Part shown: positions 34,161 to 45,001 of the stretch, one piece after another
Position numbering within the stretch: the stretch's first letter is position 1
How the letters are laid out: the number at the start of each line of letters is the position of its first letter
Made by a program: the position numbers and the translations under genes
NCBI RefSeq assembly: GCF_006937785.1
Contig: NZ_SJEE01000011.1
Coordinates: 1 to 64,000, forward strand
DNA length: 64,000 bases
Source of the DNA: Pseudanabaena sp. UWO311
GTDB taxonomy: Bacteria; Cyanobacteriota; Cyanobacteriia; Pseudanabaenales; Pseudanabaenaceae
Reading direction: 5' to 3'
Notes under the pieces: model-generated
The model's input: the letters and a program-made list of their open reading frames with translations, nothing else
Databases searched by the model: none
What the model was told of the DNA's origin: nothing

Positions 34161-36650
34161 TTAAGCTGAAGGCAGCAACTGAAGGTTATTTTCAGAGCCG
34201 CTTAGAGCTTCTTGTTCAATAACTTTGACCTTGCCATCGTCATCGACATCCACTTGTACAGATGCGCCTTCACGCACTTTACCTGTCAGGATCTCTTCTG
34301 CAAGAGAATCTTCTAGTAAGCGCATAATCGCTCGACGTAATGGACGTGCACCGTAGCTAGGGTTGTAACCTTCTTGGACAAGCAGATCTTTAAATCGCTC
34401 AGTTACCGTAAGGACTATATCCTTATCGAGCATCCGCTTGAAGAACTCATTGAGCATGAGATCGGCAATCTCTTTGACTTCGGGCTTAGTCAACTGACGG
34501 AAGACGATGATTTCGTCGAGACGGTTGAGAAACTCTGGGCGGAAGTATTGCTTCAGCTCTTCATTAACTAGCGATCGGATGCGGGTATAAAGTGCATCTT
34601 CTTGGCTAGCCGCGAAGTCAAAGCCGAGTCCACCACCACCTTTTTCGATTACCTTAGAGCCGACGTTGGAGGTCATAATCAATAAGGTGTTCTTGAAGTC
34701 AACGGTGCGACCCTTGGAGTCAGTCAAGCGACCATCTTCAAGTACTTGTAAGAGTAAATTGAAAACATCGGGGTGAGCTTTTTCGATTTCGTCGAATAGC
34801 ACCACGGTGTAAGGACGACGACGCACAGCTTCAGTAAGCTGACCACCTTCGTTATAACCAACATATCCTGGGGGTGAACCGATCAATTTAGATACGGTGT
34901 GGCGCTCCATATATTCAGACATATCGAGGCGGATCATCGCATCTTCAGATCCGAAGAAGTAAGCGGCGAGAGCCTTAGTTAGCTCAGTCTTCCCAACGCC
35001 TGTAGGCCCTGAGAAGATAAAACTAGCGATCGGACGGTTGGGACTCTTAAGTCCAACACGAGCCCGACGAATTGCACGAGAAATAGCTTTAACAGCTTCA
35101 TCTTGTCCGATTACGCGGCTATGCAGGGTTTCTTCCATCTGCATGAGCTTGACAGATTCAGATTCAGTGATTTTGAGGACAGGTACGCCAGTCCAAGAAC
35201 TGACGATATAGGCGATGTCTTCTTCGGTTACATGGATCTCAGGAGCATCTTCGGCAGGTGTTTCCGCCTTTTTAGTTTGGCTGAGGGCACGAATTTGTTG
35301 CTTGAGATCAATTTCCTTATCGCGTAATTCGGCGGCTTTATCAAAGTCCTGTTTGCGAACTGCGTCATCCTTATCTTTGAGAGTTTGACGCAATTCTTTG
35401 TCTAGTTCTTTGGCTGCGGGAGGTAACTGTGAGTTGATCAGTCGTACACGAGAACCTGCTTCATCCACCAAATCAATCGCTTTATCTGGCAAGAAGCGAT
35501 CGCTGATATAGCGATCGGCTAGTTTTGCTGCGGCAACTAATGCTGCGTCATCGATCTTCAGCTTGTGATGCTCTTCATAACGCTGGCGCAGACCAATCAA
35601 AATTTCGATGGTTTCTTCGACGCTAGGCTCACCAACCATGACAGGTTGGAAGCGACGTTCTAGAGCCGCATCGCGTTCGATGTGTTTGCGATATTCATCA
35701 AGGGTTGTTGCGCCGATGCATTGTAGTTCGCCACGAGCAAGGGCTGGCTTAAGAATGTTAGCGGCATCAATCGCACCTTCAGCTGCACCAGCACCGATCA
35801 AGGTGTGAACTTCATCAATTACCAAGATCACATTGCCAGCAGTGCGAATCTCTTCCATGATCTTTTTGAGGCGTTCCTCAAATTCACCCCGATATTTTGT
35901 ACCAGCGACTAGCAAGCCAATATCTAAGGTGACAACTCGCTTTTCTTGAAGGATATCTGGTATATCACTGTTAGAAATACGTTGTGCTAGACCTTCAGCG
36001 ATCGCGGTTTTACCTACACCAGGTTCACCGATCAAAACAGGGTTGTTTTTGGTGCGGCGACCGAGGATTTGAATTACTCGTTCAATCTCTTTTTCACGAC
36101 CCACAACAGGATCTAGTTTGCCATCTTGGGCTAGCTGGGTCAGGTTTGAGCCAAACTCGTCAAGGGTTGGTGTTTTGGTGCGTCCCGATGAACCGCCACC
36201 TGCGGAGACCTCAGCAGTCTCACCTAACATGCGGATTACTTGTGTGCGGACTTTTGACAAATCAACGCCCAGATTTTCTAAAACTCTAGCGGCAACACCT
36301 TCGCCTTCGCGAATTAGTCCTAGCAATAGATGCTCAGTACCGATGTAGTTATGTCCCAACTGGCGAGCTTCTTCTAAGGACAACTCTAGGACTCTCTTGG
36401 CGCGAGGCGTGAAAGGGATTTCTACCGCGACAAAACCAGAGCCGCGTCCGATGATTTTCTCAACCTCAATCCGTGCATCTTTGAGGTTTACACCCATCGA
36501 CTTCAGTACTTTGGCGGCAACGCCAGTTCCTTCTCCGATCAGACCCAATAGAATTTGCTCTGTGCCGACAAAGTTATGACCGAGGCGGCGAGCTTCCTCT
36601 TGAGCCAGCATGATGACTTTAATTGCTTTTTCTGTAAAGCGTTCAAACAT
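34161..36650 (-). CDS. clpC: ATP-dependent Clp protease ATP-binding subunit ClpC
   Basis: [36 protein letters not shown]; two AAA+ modules [15 protein letters not shown] and [15 protein letters not shown]. Confidence 0.97.
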   Translation of the reverse strand: MFERFTEKAIKVIMLAQEEARRLGHNFVGTEQILLGLIGEGTGVAAKVLKSMGVNLKDARIEVEKIIGRGSGFVAVEIPFTPRAKRVLELSLEEARQLGHNYIGTEHLLLGLIREGEGVAARVLENLGVDLSKVRTQVIRMLGETAEVSAGGGSSGRTKTPTLDEFGSNLTQLAQDGKLDPVVGREKEIERVIQILGRRTKNNPVLIGEPGVGKTAIAEGLAQRISNSDIPDILQEKRVVTLDIGLLVAGTKYRGEFEERLKKIMEEIRTAGNVILVIDEVHTLIGAGAAEGAIDAANILKPALARGELQCIGATTLDEYRKHIERDAALERRFQPVMVGEPSVEETIEILIGLRQRYEEHHKLKIDDAALVAAAKLADRYISDRFLPDKAIDLVDEAGSRVRLINSQLPPAAKELDKELRQTLKDKDDAVRKQDFDKAAELRDKEIDLKQQIRALSQTKKAETPAEDAPEIHVTEEDIAYIVSSWTGVPVLKITESESVKLMQMEETLHSRVIGQDEAVKAISRAIRRARVGLKSPNRPIASFIFSGPTGVGKTELTKALAAYFFGSEDAMIRLDMSEYMERHTVSKLIGSPPGYVGYNEGGQLTEAVRRRPYTVVLFDEIEKAHPDVFNLLLQVLEDGRLTDSKGRTVDFKNTLLIMTSNVGSKVIEKGGGGLGFDFAASQEDALYTRIRSLVNEELKQYFRPEFLNRLDEIIVFRQLTKPEVKEIADLMLNEFFKRMLDKDIVLTVTERFKDLLVQEGYNPSYGARPLRRAIMRLLEDSLAEEILTGKVREGASVQVDVDDDGKVKVIEQEALSGSENNLQLLPSA

Positions 36651-36933
36651 GGCGTTTCCCCATACTTTGCTGCGTTCTGGTTAAAGTTAATACTAGCACA
36701 GCCTTAACAGCATTCTGTGTGTACGGATCTCACACCTTTTTGAGTGAAATTTATAGATACCTCTTAGGGATAATTTTTGCTTTTTATGGTAGATCTTGCC
36801 ATTCATTTTGATGTGTTTTGTCTGTTTTTGTGACTCAGAAAACAGATTAAATGGCAAGTTAATGAGTTAACCAAAAAGATCGGATTGACTTGCTTGTGGC
36901 TGTTGTAATTTTGAAAGATGAGATGCAGCGCGA

Positions 36934-36991
36934 CAGCAATTCTCGTTATGAAACCAATTGTGGGCTTTCCAGCACCACAGCCGCTAGAAAA
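36934..36991. repeat. copy of the AGYAATTCTC dispersed element family
   Basis: cagcaattctcgttatgaaaccaattgtgggctttccagcaccacag. Confidence 0.55.
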
Positions 36992-36996
36992 CTAAG

Positions 36997-37043
36997 GATA
37001 AAAGAAGAAAGACGACGCAAAGCGCCAACTTTCTTCTTTTATC
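36997..37043 (-). terminator. hairpin downstream of the TauE-like gene
   Basis: gataaaagaagaaag ... ctttcttcttttatc. Confidence 0.7.
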
Positions 37044-37049
37044 TGGCAA

Positions 37050-38012
37050 CTATAAAAAATTAGTAAACAAATCTCTTTGCCCCCATAGCATCCAAATTCC
37101 GCCGACTGCCATAAATGCTAAGACAACCTGACGAAATTGATGTGGACTCATCAGCTTGAGGAGAGCTTTACCGATGAGATTGGCAGGAATAGCGGCTAAA
37201 CCGATCGCTAGTCCTGCAATCACTTGTTCCTTTGACATCGCCGCTAAGGCGCCATAGGTAAGAATTTTGACTAGATGAATGATCGTCATATGGGTAGCTT
37301 TAGTGGCAAGCATTTTCTCCTTGACTAAGCCATAGCGGAGATAAAAAGGATTTAACACAGGACCAGTTGTGCCGACTAAACCTGATACATAGGCTTTGAG
37401 GAAGCCCGCAGGCATAATATGCCAAGCTTTGAGTTGAAATTTGAGCTTTACTTCTTTAGGAATTAACTCTGACTGCTCTAGATCACTCAATTCGCTCAAT
37501 TCGCCTAACTGGTTGATCTCAATGAGTTCCTCTAACTCTTCCAACCCTTGAGAATTATCGATTAGTTTTATACTTTTTGCCTTGTCTTCTGCAACGGTTT
37601 TTTCGGGACTTTTTTCTAGTTCAAATAAAACCGCACTTACAATCAGAAATATGGCAATCACGATTTGCAGCCAATCCAAATGAATTTGCGTAAAAGTATA
37701 CGCCCCCAGAACCGCACCTAAGATCGCTCCTGGTGCATACCAAGCTGTCAATACCCAGTCAATATCACGCCAAAACAGTAAAACTCGATGGGCATTACCA
37801 AAAAACATGCCAATTGTAATTACTGGGGGAACTGCGACGGCTCCCATAAGTAGGTTAACTAACGGAATTAAAATGAATGGACTGCCACCACCCGCCAGTG
37901 TGCTAACGATCCAAGCAAAAAAGCTAACCACGCTGAGATATACAATTGGCATGAATTCTGACATTGGTTGATAATCCGTTTTGATCAGGTTCGGATGTGT
38001 GGCGCACACCAT
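37050..38012 (-). CDS. TauE/SafE family anion exporter-like membrane protein
   Basis: TLAGGGSPFILIPLVNLLMGAVAVPPVITIGMFFGNAHR, YVSGLVGTTGPVLNPFYLRYGL. Confidence 0.88.
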   Translation of the reverse strand: MVCATHPNLIKTDYQPMSEFMPIVYLSVVSFFAWIVSTLAGGGSPFILIPLVNLLMGAVAVPPVITIGMFFGNAHRVLLFWRDIDWVLTAWYAPGAILGAVLGAYTFTQIHLDWLQIVIAIFLIVSAVLFELEKSPEKTVAEDKAKSIKLIDNSQGLEELEELIEINQLGELSELSDLEQSELIPKEVKLKFQLKAWHIMPAGFLKAYVSGLVGTTGPVLNPFYLRYGLVKEKMLATKATHMTIIHLVKILTYGALAAMSKEQVIAGLAIGLAAIPANLIGKALLKLMSPHQFRQVVLAFMAVGGIWMLWGQRDLFTNFL

Positions 38013-38045
38013 ACATCCTCATAAATCTTTAGATAATTACAACAC

Positions 38046-38585
38046 ATGAGCCTCTCGACGCGAATCTATCTAAGTGAGATCGATCAAAAATTTTTATCGC
38101 AACTACGGGCGATCGATTGTGCATGTCTCGGTGATTTTTGGAGCTTAGAAGCCTATCAACGTGAAATCGAAAATCCCAGTAGTCTTATATTGGGCTTAAC
38201 TACTGAAAATTATGAACTACTTGGTTTTGGCTGTTTATGGTCGGTTCTTGAAGAAGCCCATATAACAGTATTGGCAGTGCGTCCCGAATATCAAGGTCAA
38301 GGTTTGGGTAAGTCGTTGGTATGGGGCTTGCTTAAAAAAGCTCGCGATCGCAACTTAGAATGGGCGACCCTCGAAGTACGTGAATCTAATCATGTGGCTA
38401 TCTCTTTATATGAAAGTTTTGGCTTTAAGGAAATTGGTAGAAGACCCAAATATTATGAAGTGACTGGCGAAGATGCCTTGATGTTATGGTGTAAAGGTCT
38501 CCATACAGAGGAGTTTGGGGCATTTCTAGAGCAATGGCATGAGTCCATTTCAGAGAATTTATTAGCTAAGGGCTGGAATTTGTAA
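38046..38585 (+). CDS. rimI: ribosomal-protein-alanine N-acetyltransferase (GNAT)
   Basis: LAVRPEYQGQGLGKSLVWGLLKKA, LEVRESNHVAISLYESFGFKEIGRRPKYY. Confidence 0.88.
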   Translation: MSLSTRIYLSEIDQKFLSQLRAIDCACLGDFWSLEAYQREIENPSSLILGLTTENYELLGFGCLWSVLEEAHITVLAVRPEYQGQGLGKSLVWGLLKKARDRNLEWATLEVRESNHVAISLYESFGFKEIGRRPKYYEVTGEDALMLWCKGLHTEEFGAFLEQWHESISENLLAKGWNL

Positions 38586-38591
38586 TTTTAG

Positions 38592-38644
38592 AAACCCTAA
38601 AAACTGTACCGCCTGCGCAGCAGGCGGTACAGTTTTTAGGGTTT
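38592..38644 (+). terminator. 25-bp perfect hairpin, GCA loop
   Basis: aaaccctaaaaactgtaccgcctgc-gca-gcaggcggtacagtttttagggttt. Confidence 0.8.
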
Positions 38645-38728
38645 TTAATTATGCCAAGGTACTTACGATAGAATTAGCTTAAGTTCATGAGCAATTAAGT
38701 CGCTTTAGGGTTAAAGGTCTAAACAACG

Positions 38729-39331
38729 ATGAAGATATCAGACTGGGCAAAACAGGCTATCAGCTTAGCGATCGCAAGTTTGGGATGTTGGAATATAGAG
38801 ATCGCAAATGCTAATGCTCAATTAGGCAATGTTGTTGTCTATATAGCTGGCAATAATCCTGTAACCCTAAATATTGCAAGACAAGTTGTCACTAATCCTG
38901 TAGTTGCTTCAGTTAATGGACAGACCGCCATTGTAGCTGGAGCATTCGATGCTACGACCGCAGATTCTGTGACTAGAGAATTACAACGACGCGGCGTAGC
39001 CGCACAGCAGGCTTATCAAACCTCTCAGACTTTTCAGCCGACTCAACCTACTAATACTTCACCCTATGTAACCTTACCAAGTTATTTACCTAGTAATTCT
39101 TCTACAAATAGCATTGAAAATTCGGCTCAATATCGCTATATCACCGCAGTTCCCATGCGATCTTTGGCAACTTTAGACCAAGTAAGACAATATATTCCTA
39201 GCGCGTTTGTTGCAAAGTCGGGGCGTGGTGACTATATCTATGCAGGCGGATTTCCAAATCGAGATGCCGCCGAATCTTTGAAACATTTCTTGCGATCGCA
39301 AGGACTAGATGCTCGTGTACTCTATTTCTAA
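38729..39331 (+). CDS. secreted SPOR-like hypothetical protein
   Basis: N-terminal hydrophobic segment; YIYAGGFPNRDAAESLKHFLRSQGLDARVLYF resembles a SPOR-type repeat. Confidence 0.65.
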   Translation: MKISDWAKQAISLAIASLGCWNIEIANANAQLGNVVVYIAGNNPVTLNIARQVVTNPVVASVNGQTAIVAGAFDATTADSVTRELQRRGVAAQQAYQTSQTFQPTQPTNTSPYVTLPSYLPSNSSTNSIENSAQYRYITAVPMRSLATLDQVRQYIPSAFVAKSGRGDYIYAGGFPNRDAAESLKHFLRSQGLDARVLYF

Positions 39332-39349
39332 CTTTAATTTGGGCTAACT

Positions 39350-40615
39350 ATGGACTCGATATTAAGACAAGGTAGTAAGGGTAGTGCTGTCTCTGAGTTA
39401 CAGCAACTTCTCCAAAGTAAAGGATTTTATAGTGGCAAAATTGACGGCGATTTTGGTGCTGGTACAACAAATGCTGTCCTGAAATTTCAAAAAGAGAATG
39501 GATTAGTACCTGATGGCATTGTTGGTAGTTCTAGCTGGGCTAAACTGCGTGCGGGGATACCGACTTCAGCTCAAGGCTTGCCAACATTGTTGCCAGGCTC
39601 CAAAGGGGCTGCTGTTTCTCAAGCGCAACAACTACTCAAAGACAAAGGCTATTACCAAGGTCGCATTGATGGAGATTTTGGCGTGGGTACAAGAGATGCG
39701 ATCGCTGCGTTTCAACGCGCTAATGGATTGACTGTTGACGGTAAAGTGGGCGAGCAAACATGGAAAAAATTGCAAGCGCCAGCGATCTCTAACGTGACAC
39801 CGCCAGTAACGGTTGTGGAGATTGTCCGCCCTTCATCGCCAACCCCAACACCCGTAACTCCATCGCCAACACCTTCGATTTTTGTTCCTTCTCCAACAAT
39901 CCCTGTAACAGCTAATAATCCAAGTGTTAGCACGCCATTACCAGTTCCATCTGCAAGTGCGATTAGTCTAGTCGATGCGGCGAATAGTTATAGCCGCGCT
40001 AGATTGCCCAATCAAACTGCCGCGATTAACAACTTACAAGCAAGTGTTACCCCAGAAATATTGCAACAATTTTTTCAGCGTTGGCAAATTGCTTCGGGAC
40101 AAGCAACTACCTCTACATCTTTACAAGATGCTCTCGGTGGTTACAACAGCGCCCAAATGCTCAATCAAAATCTTGCCTTGCAGTGGTTACAGAGCCAACT
40201 CTTGTCACAGGCGCTCGCGCAATTTCGTCAAGATTGGTCAAACCTTAATGCTGGAACAGGTACAGGTACAACTACTCCATTTACGCCAATACAACCTACT
40301 CCATCTCCAACTAACAATCCTCAACTCCAACTCATCAATTTGACTGCTGCTGTAAAAGCTTATACGCGCACTGCAAACCAGCTAACTGCTTTGGAAAATC
40401 TTCAAGCTTCTTTACCATTACAGACTATGCAGCAGTTTTTCCAACGTTGGTCACTTGCCTCAGGACAAACTGCGATCACTATTTCTCTGGTGGATGTGTT
40501 TCAAGACTACGACAGCCAAAAATTTCCTAGCCAAGTTACAGCCTTGCAAGAGCTAGAAAAAGAGCTAACTACAGCTAACCTAGAAAAATTCTCAAAAGAT
40601 TGGCAAACAATCTAA
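39350..40615 (+). CDS. peptidoglycan-binding protein with two PG_binding_1 domains and a novel repeated C-terminal module
   Basis: LQQLLQSKGFYSGKIDGDFGAGTTNAVLKFQKENGL twice; C-terminal repeats around LQQFFQRW. Confidence 0.88.
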   Translation: MDSILRQGSKGSAVSELQQLLQSKGFYSGKIDGDFGAGTTNAVLKFQKENGLVPDGIVGSSSWAKLRAGIPTSAQGLPTLLPGSKGAAVSQAQQLLKDKGYYQGRIDGDFGVGTRDAIAAFQRANGLTVDGKVGEQTWKKLQAPAISNVTPPVTVVEIVRPSSPTPTPVTPSPTPSIFVPSPTIPVTANNPSVSTPLPVPSASAISLVDAANSYSRARLPNQTAAINNLQASVTPEILQQFFQRWQIASGQATTSTSLQDALGGYNSAQMLNQNLALQWLQSQLLSQALAQFRQDWSNLNAGTGTGTTTPFTPIQPTPSPTNNPQLQLINLTAAVKAYTRTANQLTALENLQASLPLQTMQQFFQRWSLASGQTAITISLVDVFQDYDSQKFPSQVTALQELEKELTTANLEKFSKDWQTI

Positions 40616-40661
40616 TCCCAATTAACAAAAGTGTCGTTATACACTTTTGTTATCACCTAAT

Positions 40662-40694
40662 AAAAAAGGGCGCTCAGCGCCCTTTTTTATTTAA
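40662..40694. terminator. hairpin between convergent genes
   Basis: aataaaaaagggcgc-tca-gcgcccttttttatt. Confidence 0.8.
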
Positions 40695-41269
40695 AAACTA
40701 ACAGCACCTTGACGGCGAACTACCCAACCAGTTTGTGTCCATTCCACAACAGTTGACGGTAATCCGCTACCAGATTGCTCATTAATGTCGATCGCATCGC
40801 CCAAAGTTATTACTGAGGGAAAAGCATCATTAATTTCGAGCATTTTGCGTAAGGGTGGCTCGTTACTTTTATTGGCACTTGTGGTTAGCATTGCTCCTGT
40901 CTGCTGCAAAATGGCGATCGCTGTTTTACTATCAGGAATTCTTATACCTAAAGTTGTAAAGCCTTGATTTAAAGTACATCCGCGATCGCTAGCTGGCAAA
41001 ACCAGAGTCACCGCGCCTGCAAAATATTTCTGAGCAGTTTGTTGCCAAATCGCCAAATCAGGATGAGCTATATCTAGAAATGGGAGAAATTCTTGCCAAC
41101 TCGCAGCCATCAAAATTAACGGCTTATCAGGCGATCGCTGCTTGAGTGTAAAAATATCAGCGCTGCGATCGGGACGCACCGCCAAAGCTGGCACAGTATC
41201 TGTCGGGAAACTAACTAATTTCCCAGATCTTGCGCTCGCTACCAAAGCTGCTAAAGAAACTAAAGCCAC
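40691..41269 (-). CDS. tsaC: L-threonylcarbamoyladenylate synthase (Sua5/YciO/YrdC)
   Basis: GKLVSFPTDTVPALAVRPD, LKQRSPDKPLILM, TLGIRIPDS, TTSANKSNEPP. Confidence 0.9.
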   Translation of the reverse strand: MALVSLAALVASARSGKLVSFPTDTVPALAVRPDRSADIFTLKQRSPDKPLILMAASWQEFLPFLDIAHPDLAIWQQTAQKYFAGAVTLVLPASDRGCTLNQGFTTLGIRIPDSKTAIAILQQTGAMLTTSANKSNEPPLRKMLEINDAFPSVITLGDAIDINEQSGSGLPSTVVEWTQTGWVVRRQGAVSF

Positions 41270-41288
41270 TGAATCTTGCTGTCTCCAA

Positions 41289-41316
41289 GGAAAAAGGAAA
41301 AAGGAAAAAGGAAAAA
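41289..41316. repeat. four tandem GGAAAAA heptamers upstream of tsaC
   Basis: ggaaaaaggaaaaaggaaaaaggaaaaa. Confidence 0.95.
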
Positions 41317-41346
41317 ATAGTTGCTAAATTGATTGCCAATTGCCAA

Positions 41347-41928
41347 TCAACCATTATCTATTACTGTAATTAATTTCAAATCAACTTCCTTGTTTTCTAA
41401 TTCCGTGACAACTGCTAATATCCCAGGACCAAAAAATCGCGTTAGTTTGTCTTGTTTTTGTTGCCAAGCCGCAAAATCCATCAATGGTGAACGAAAACGT
41501 AAAACTAAACTATAGGCATCTTTAGTTTCTGCGGATTGTGAAATTTCCTCGTAGATGCCTATTAAGACGGGACGCTCTTCATCGGTAGGACTCATCCCTA
41601 GCTTTTCTAAAATTTCATCTAAATGAGCCTTGATACCGTAACGATAGCGGGTTACATCCTTGCGTAACTGCTTTTGTGTTGAAGTTTCTTGCAAATTACG
41701 CAAAGCCATAACTGCTTCAGATTCAGGAACAACTATAGGTATTGGTGTTACTTCTGAAGATTTGAAGGCAAATGCTCCCAATAAAATTGGGAAACCATAG
41801 AAAAAACCAATCAGATTTAATGTGGAATTGCCCTTAGCATAAGCCCAAAATCCGGCAGCAAAAAGAATTGTGCCAACATATAAGCCAATCGATGCTAGAG
41901 ATATTTTATTAGTCTTGGGCATAATCAA
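41347..41928 (-). CDS. DUF2854 family membrane protein
   Basis: LGMSPTDEERPVLIGIYEEI, DFAAWQQKQDKLTRFFGPGILA. Confidence 0.8.
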   Translation of the reverse strand: MIMPKTNKISLASIGLYVGTILFAAGFWAYAKGNSTLNLIGFFYGFPILLGAFAFKSSEVTPIPIVVPESEAVMALRNLQETSTQKQLRKDVTRYRYGIKAHLDEILEKLGMSPTDEERPVLIGIYEEISQSAETKDAYSLVLRFRSPLMDFAAWQQKQDKLTRFFGPGILAVVTELENKEVDLKLITVIDNG

Positions 41929-42097
41929 AAAATTAATAATACTTAATAAATGTATCTTTTAACCGCATCGATTTTTTGGAGATATTTTTTGGTGATCGCT
42001 TTATTTACATAGATATGGTCACTCAATAAAGCCCAAAGATTGAGTGGCAGTGCTTTGCGCCGTCTTTCGATCTTTGGGCTTTACTCTATCTTGCGTC

Positions 42098-42148
42098 AGC
42101 AACTATTCTCATTTCCAAAAAATGATTTTTCATAAATGAGAATTGCTG
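42098..42148. repeat. minimal palindromic copy of the AGYAATTCTC family
   Basis: cagcaactattctcatttcc...cataaatgagaattgctg. Confidence 0.65.
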
Positions 42149-42505
42149 TTTCGCCAGTTTCGGCAGGGCATAAAACTCAAAAGGGGAGACATAGATCGTC
42201 ATGCCATACTCGTTTTTGAGTTTTGATTTATCTTAGTATCAAGTGACTATGACTATTAATTTGCCAAAATTCTTTTGACAAACAAAATTTTTTGTAGTCG
42301 GGTTTACCATCGTTAGACTATAAATATATAAGTAGGAATTACGCTAGTTTGACTAAATTCAAGAATTGTAAATTAACCCTTAGACAGGTTTTTTAAAATT
42401 CTAAGTAGCCCAAACCACCATTTTTATATTTGGCAAGCTACAATCATCTAGGTGTAATTCCCCGTAGCACAAAGTTTTAGACAGTACGGATCTGAGGAAT
42501 CTGGC

Positions 42506-43693
42506 ATGAGCAAAACAGCCATCGACCTACCTATTGAAATCAAGTTGCCTGTAGGCAAACTTGGCGGAAATCTTGAAGAAATTGAAGAAGACCTTGAAGA
42601 CCTAGATGATGATATCGAACTCGAAAAGGACGATTTAATTGATGACTCAGATGAAGACGCTGACTCAGATGATGACCCTGACAAAGCTGGCAAAGCAAGG
42701 GGGACTAAAAAACGAGCTAGCCAGACTAAGAAAAAGCATTTTACTGAAGACTCGATTCGCCTCTACCTTCAAGAAATTGGTCGTATCCGATTACTCAGAG
42801 CTGATGAAGAAATTGAGCTTGCTCGAAAGATTGCCGATCTTTTAGAGCTAGAGCTGAAGCGTGAAGAGATAGCAAATGAGGTTGAATGCCATCCTGATGA
42901 TGTCAGGGAAGCAGACTGGGCAGTCAAAATGGATATGCCCCTTGGAGAGTTTCGCAAACGTCTCCACTCTGGTCGCAGGGCAAAAGACAAGATGGTGCAG
43001 TCTAACTTGCGACTGGTCGTGTCGATCGCTAAAAAGTACATGAATCGTGGATTGTCTTTCCAAGATTTAATCCAAGAGGGCAGTCTGGGCTTGATCCGTG
43101 CCGCCGAGAAGTTTGACCATGAAAAGGGTTACAAGTTCTCGACCTATGCGACATGGTGGATTCGTCAGGCTATTACTCGTGCGATCGCTGATCAATCTCG
43201 TACGATCCGCTTACCTGTCCACCTTTACGAAACTATTTCGCGGATTAAGAAAACTACTAAGTTGCTTTCCCAAGAAATGGGGCGCAAGCCAACCGAAGAG
43301 GAAATCGCCACCCGCATGGAGATGACCATTGAAAAGCTACGGTTTATTGCTAAATCTGCGCAGTTGCCGATCTCTTTGGAAACTCCCATTGGTAAGGAGG
43401 AAGATTCTCGACTTGGTGACTTTATTGAATCTGAGGGTGAAACTCCTGATGATCAAGTTGCTAAAAGTCTCTTGCGTGAGGATCTTGAAAGCGTGCTTGG
43501 CACTCTTAGCCCTAGAGAACGCGATGTCTTGCGTCTACGCTACGGACTTGATGATGGGCGCATGAAAACGCTTGAAGAAATTGGTCAAATCTTCAATGTC
43601 ACCCGTGAGCGCATCCGCCAAATCGAAGCTAAAGCCCTTCGCAAGTTGCGACATCCTAATCGAAATAGCGTGTTAAAAGAGTACATACGTTAA
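42506..43693 (+). CDS. sigA: principal sigma-70 factor (RpoD/SigA type)
   Basis: [100 protein letters not shown]. Confidence 0.97.
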   Translation: MSKTAIDLPIEIKLPVGKLGGNLEEIEEDLEDLDDDIELEKDDLIDDSDEDADSDDDPDKAGKARGTKKRASQTKKKHFTEDSIRLYLQEIGRIRLLRADEEIELARKIADLLELELKREEIANEVECHPDDVREADWAVKMDMPLGEFRKRLHSGRRAKDKMVQSNLRLVVSIAKKYMNRGLSFQDLIQEGSLGLIRAAEKFDHEKGYKFSTYATWWIRQAITRAIADQSRTIRLPVHLYETISRIKKTTKLLSQEMGRKPTEEEIATRMEMTIEKLRFIAKSAQLPISLETPIGKEEDSRLGDFIESEGETPDDQVAKSLLREDLESVLGTLSPRERDVLRLRYGLDDGRMKTLEEIGQIFNVTRERIRQIEAKALRKLRHPNRNSVLKEYIR

Positions 43694-43737
43694 AAAGTAA
43701 AGGGAGCGCTCAGCGCTCCCTTTACTTTTTAACGTAT
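43685..43737 (+). terminator. 25-bp perfect hairpin whose arm contains the sigA 3' end and stop
   Basis: atacgttaaaaagtaaagggagcgc-tca-gcgctccctttactttttaacgtat. Confidence 0.85.
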
Positions 43738-43833
43738 CAAACCGATTTTGGTGCTAGAAACACCAAAATTAGTTTTTTGAAAGTCAGCCGTAGGCTGACT
43801 TTCAAAAAACTGACTTTTATAGTTAGAATTGCT
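43738..43833. repeat. copy of the AGYAATTCTC dispersed element family (minus orientation)
   Basis: reverse complement agcaattctaactataaaagtcagttttttgaaagtcagcctacggctgactttcaaaaaac matches 50118-50185. Confidence 0.75.
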
Positions 43834-43934
43834 AGCCTTGTTGGTAAAACTATACATAGGCTAAACACAGGTGTTATACTTAGAAGCCTGTGAAAAAATG
43901 ACATCTTTTGAAACTAAATAAGTAAGTAACGGTT

Positions 43935-44075
43935 ATGACAAAACGTACCCTACGCGGTAGTGTCCGCAAAAAGAAGCGCACCTCTGGATTTCGTGCCAGA
44001 ATGCAAACTCCTACAGGTCGCCGAGTAATCAGAGCGCGTCGTAGCAGAGGTCGAGTTCGCCTCACAACTGTATAA
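43935..44075 (+). CDS. rpmH: 50S ribosomal protein L34
   Basis: below the ORF-track cutoff; [46 protein letters not shown]. Confidence 0.97.
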   Translation: MTKRTLRGSVRKKKRTSGFRARMQTPTGRRVIRARRSRGRVRLTTV

Positions 44076-44160
44076 GCTGTATAAGCGATCTCTAGATCAG
44101 CTATTACAAGATTTAATTCATAACCACAATTTGTACGCGATTTGCAATTGTTAATCTCTA

Positions 44161-44511
44161 GTGCTTCCTAATCAAAACCGTCTGCGGCGGCGTGAAGACT
44201 TCGCGAAAGTATATGCCAAAGGTGATCGCTACAGAGGCACTTACCTAAATTTGCGAATTTTTATTGATAGCAATGACCCTTTAACAAGGATAGGCATAGT
44301 TGTCAGCAAAAAAGTAAGCAAGTTGGCGGTAACCCGTAATCGATTTAAGCGTCAACTTCGCGCCATTTTTCGTCAACTTCTGTCACAATTGAAGGATGGA
44401 TTGCAAATAGTTGTAACAGTGACTACTGTTCAGAGCAAGCCAAGTTATCAAGAACTTTGGGATGACCTAAAGAATTTATTAGCAAAGGCGAAGGTGTTGC
44501 ATGGCAGTTAA
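44161..44511 (+). CDS. rnpA: ribonuclease P protein component
   Basis: NRLRRREDFAKVYAKGDRYRG, GIVVSKKVSKLAVTRNRFKRQLRAIFR; GTG start. Confidence 0.95.
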   Translation: MLPNQNRLRRREDFAKVYAKGDRYRGTYLNLRIFIDSNDPLTRIGIVVSKKVSKLAVTRNRFKRQLRAIFRQLLSQLKDGLQIVVTVTTVQSKPSYQELWDDLKNLLAKAKVLHGS

Positions 44512-44899
44512 TGAGGAAGTTTACTTTGAAGGCGCACCCCACATTGGCGATCTAATTATTAGCTTGTTAATGAGTATTTTTGTGATCACGATTCCTTTGG
44601 GCATTGCGGCGATCACAAGAGCGCTGTGGGTACGTTATCGCATCACCAACCGACGCATTACCGTCACAGGTGGTTGGAGAGGTCAAACCCGTACAGATAT
44701 TGTGTACGCTGAAATTGCCAAGATTGTTACGGTTCCCCGTGGTTTTGGTGGTTGGGGTGACATGGTGTTTACCCTCAAAGATGGTTCTCGCCTTGAACTA
44801 AAGTCTCTGCCTAAATTTCGAGAAATATACGAATATATCGAATCGAAGCTAAGCCTCAAAGCGCAAGATATAAGCGGCGCGATCGGTAGTAAAGTCTAA
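44501..44899 (+). CDS. PH-domain membrane protein (rnpA-yidC cluster)
   Basis: RYRITNRRITVTGGWRGQTRTDIVYAEIAKI; two TM helices. Confidence 0.85.
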   Translation: MAVNEEVYFEGAPHIGDLIISLLMSIFVITIPLGIAAITRALWVRYRITNRRITVTGGWRGQTRTDIVYAEIAKIVTVPRGFGGWGDMVFTLKDGSRLELKSLPKFREIYEYIESKLSLKAQDISGAIGSKV

Positions 44900-45001
44900 A
44901 ATATTTAAGGATCGTCCAATAACTAACGTTGTAGGGCGATCTTAATTTTCATGAGTGATATTCGTTATCATTCGGATGCAAACCCAACAGTAAAGTAGAA
45001 A

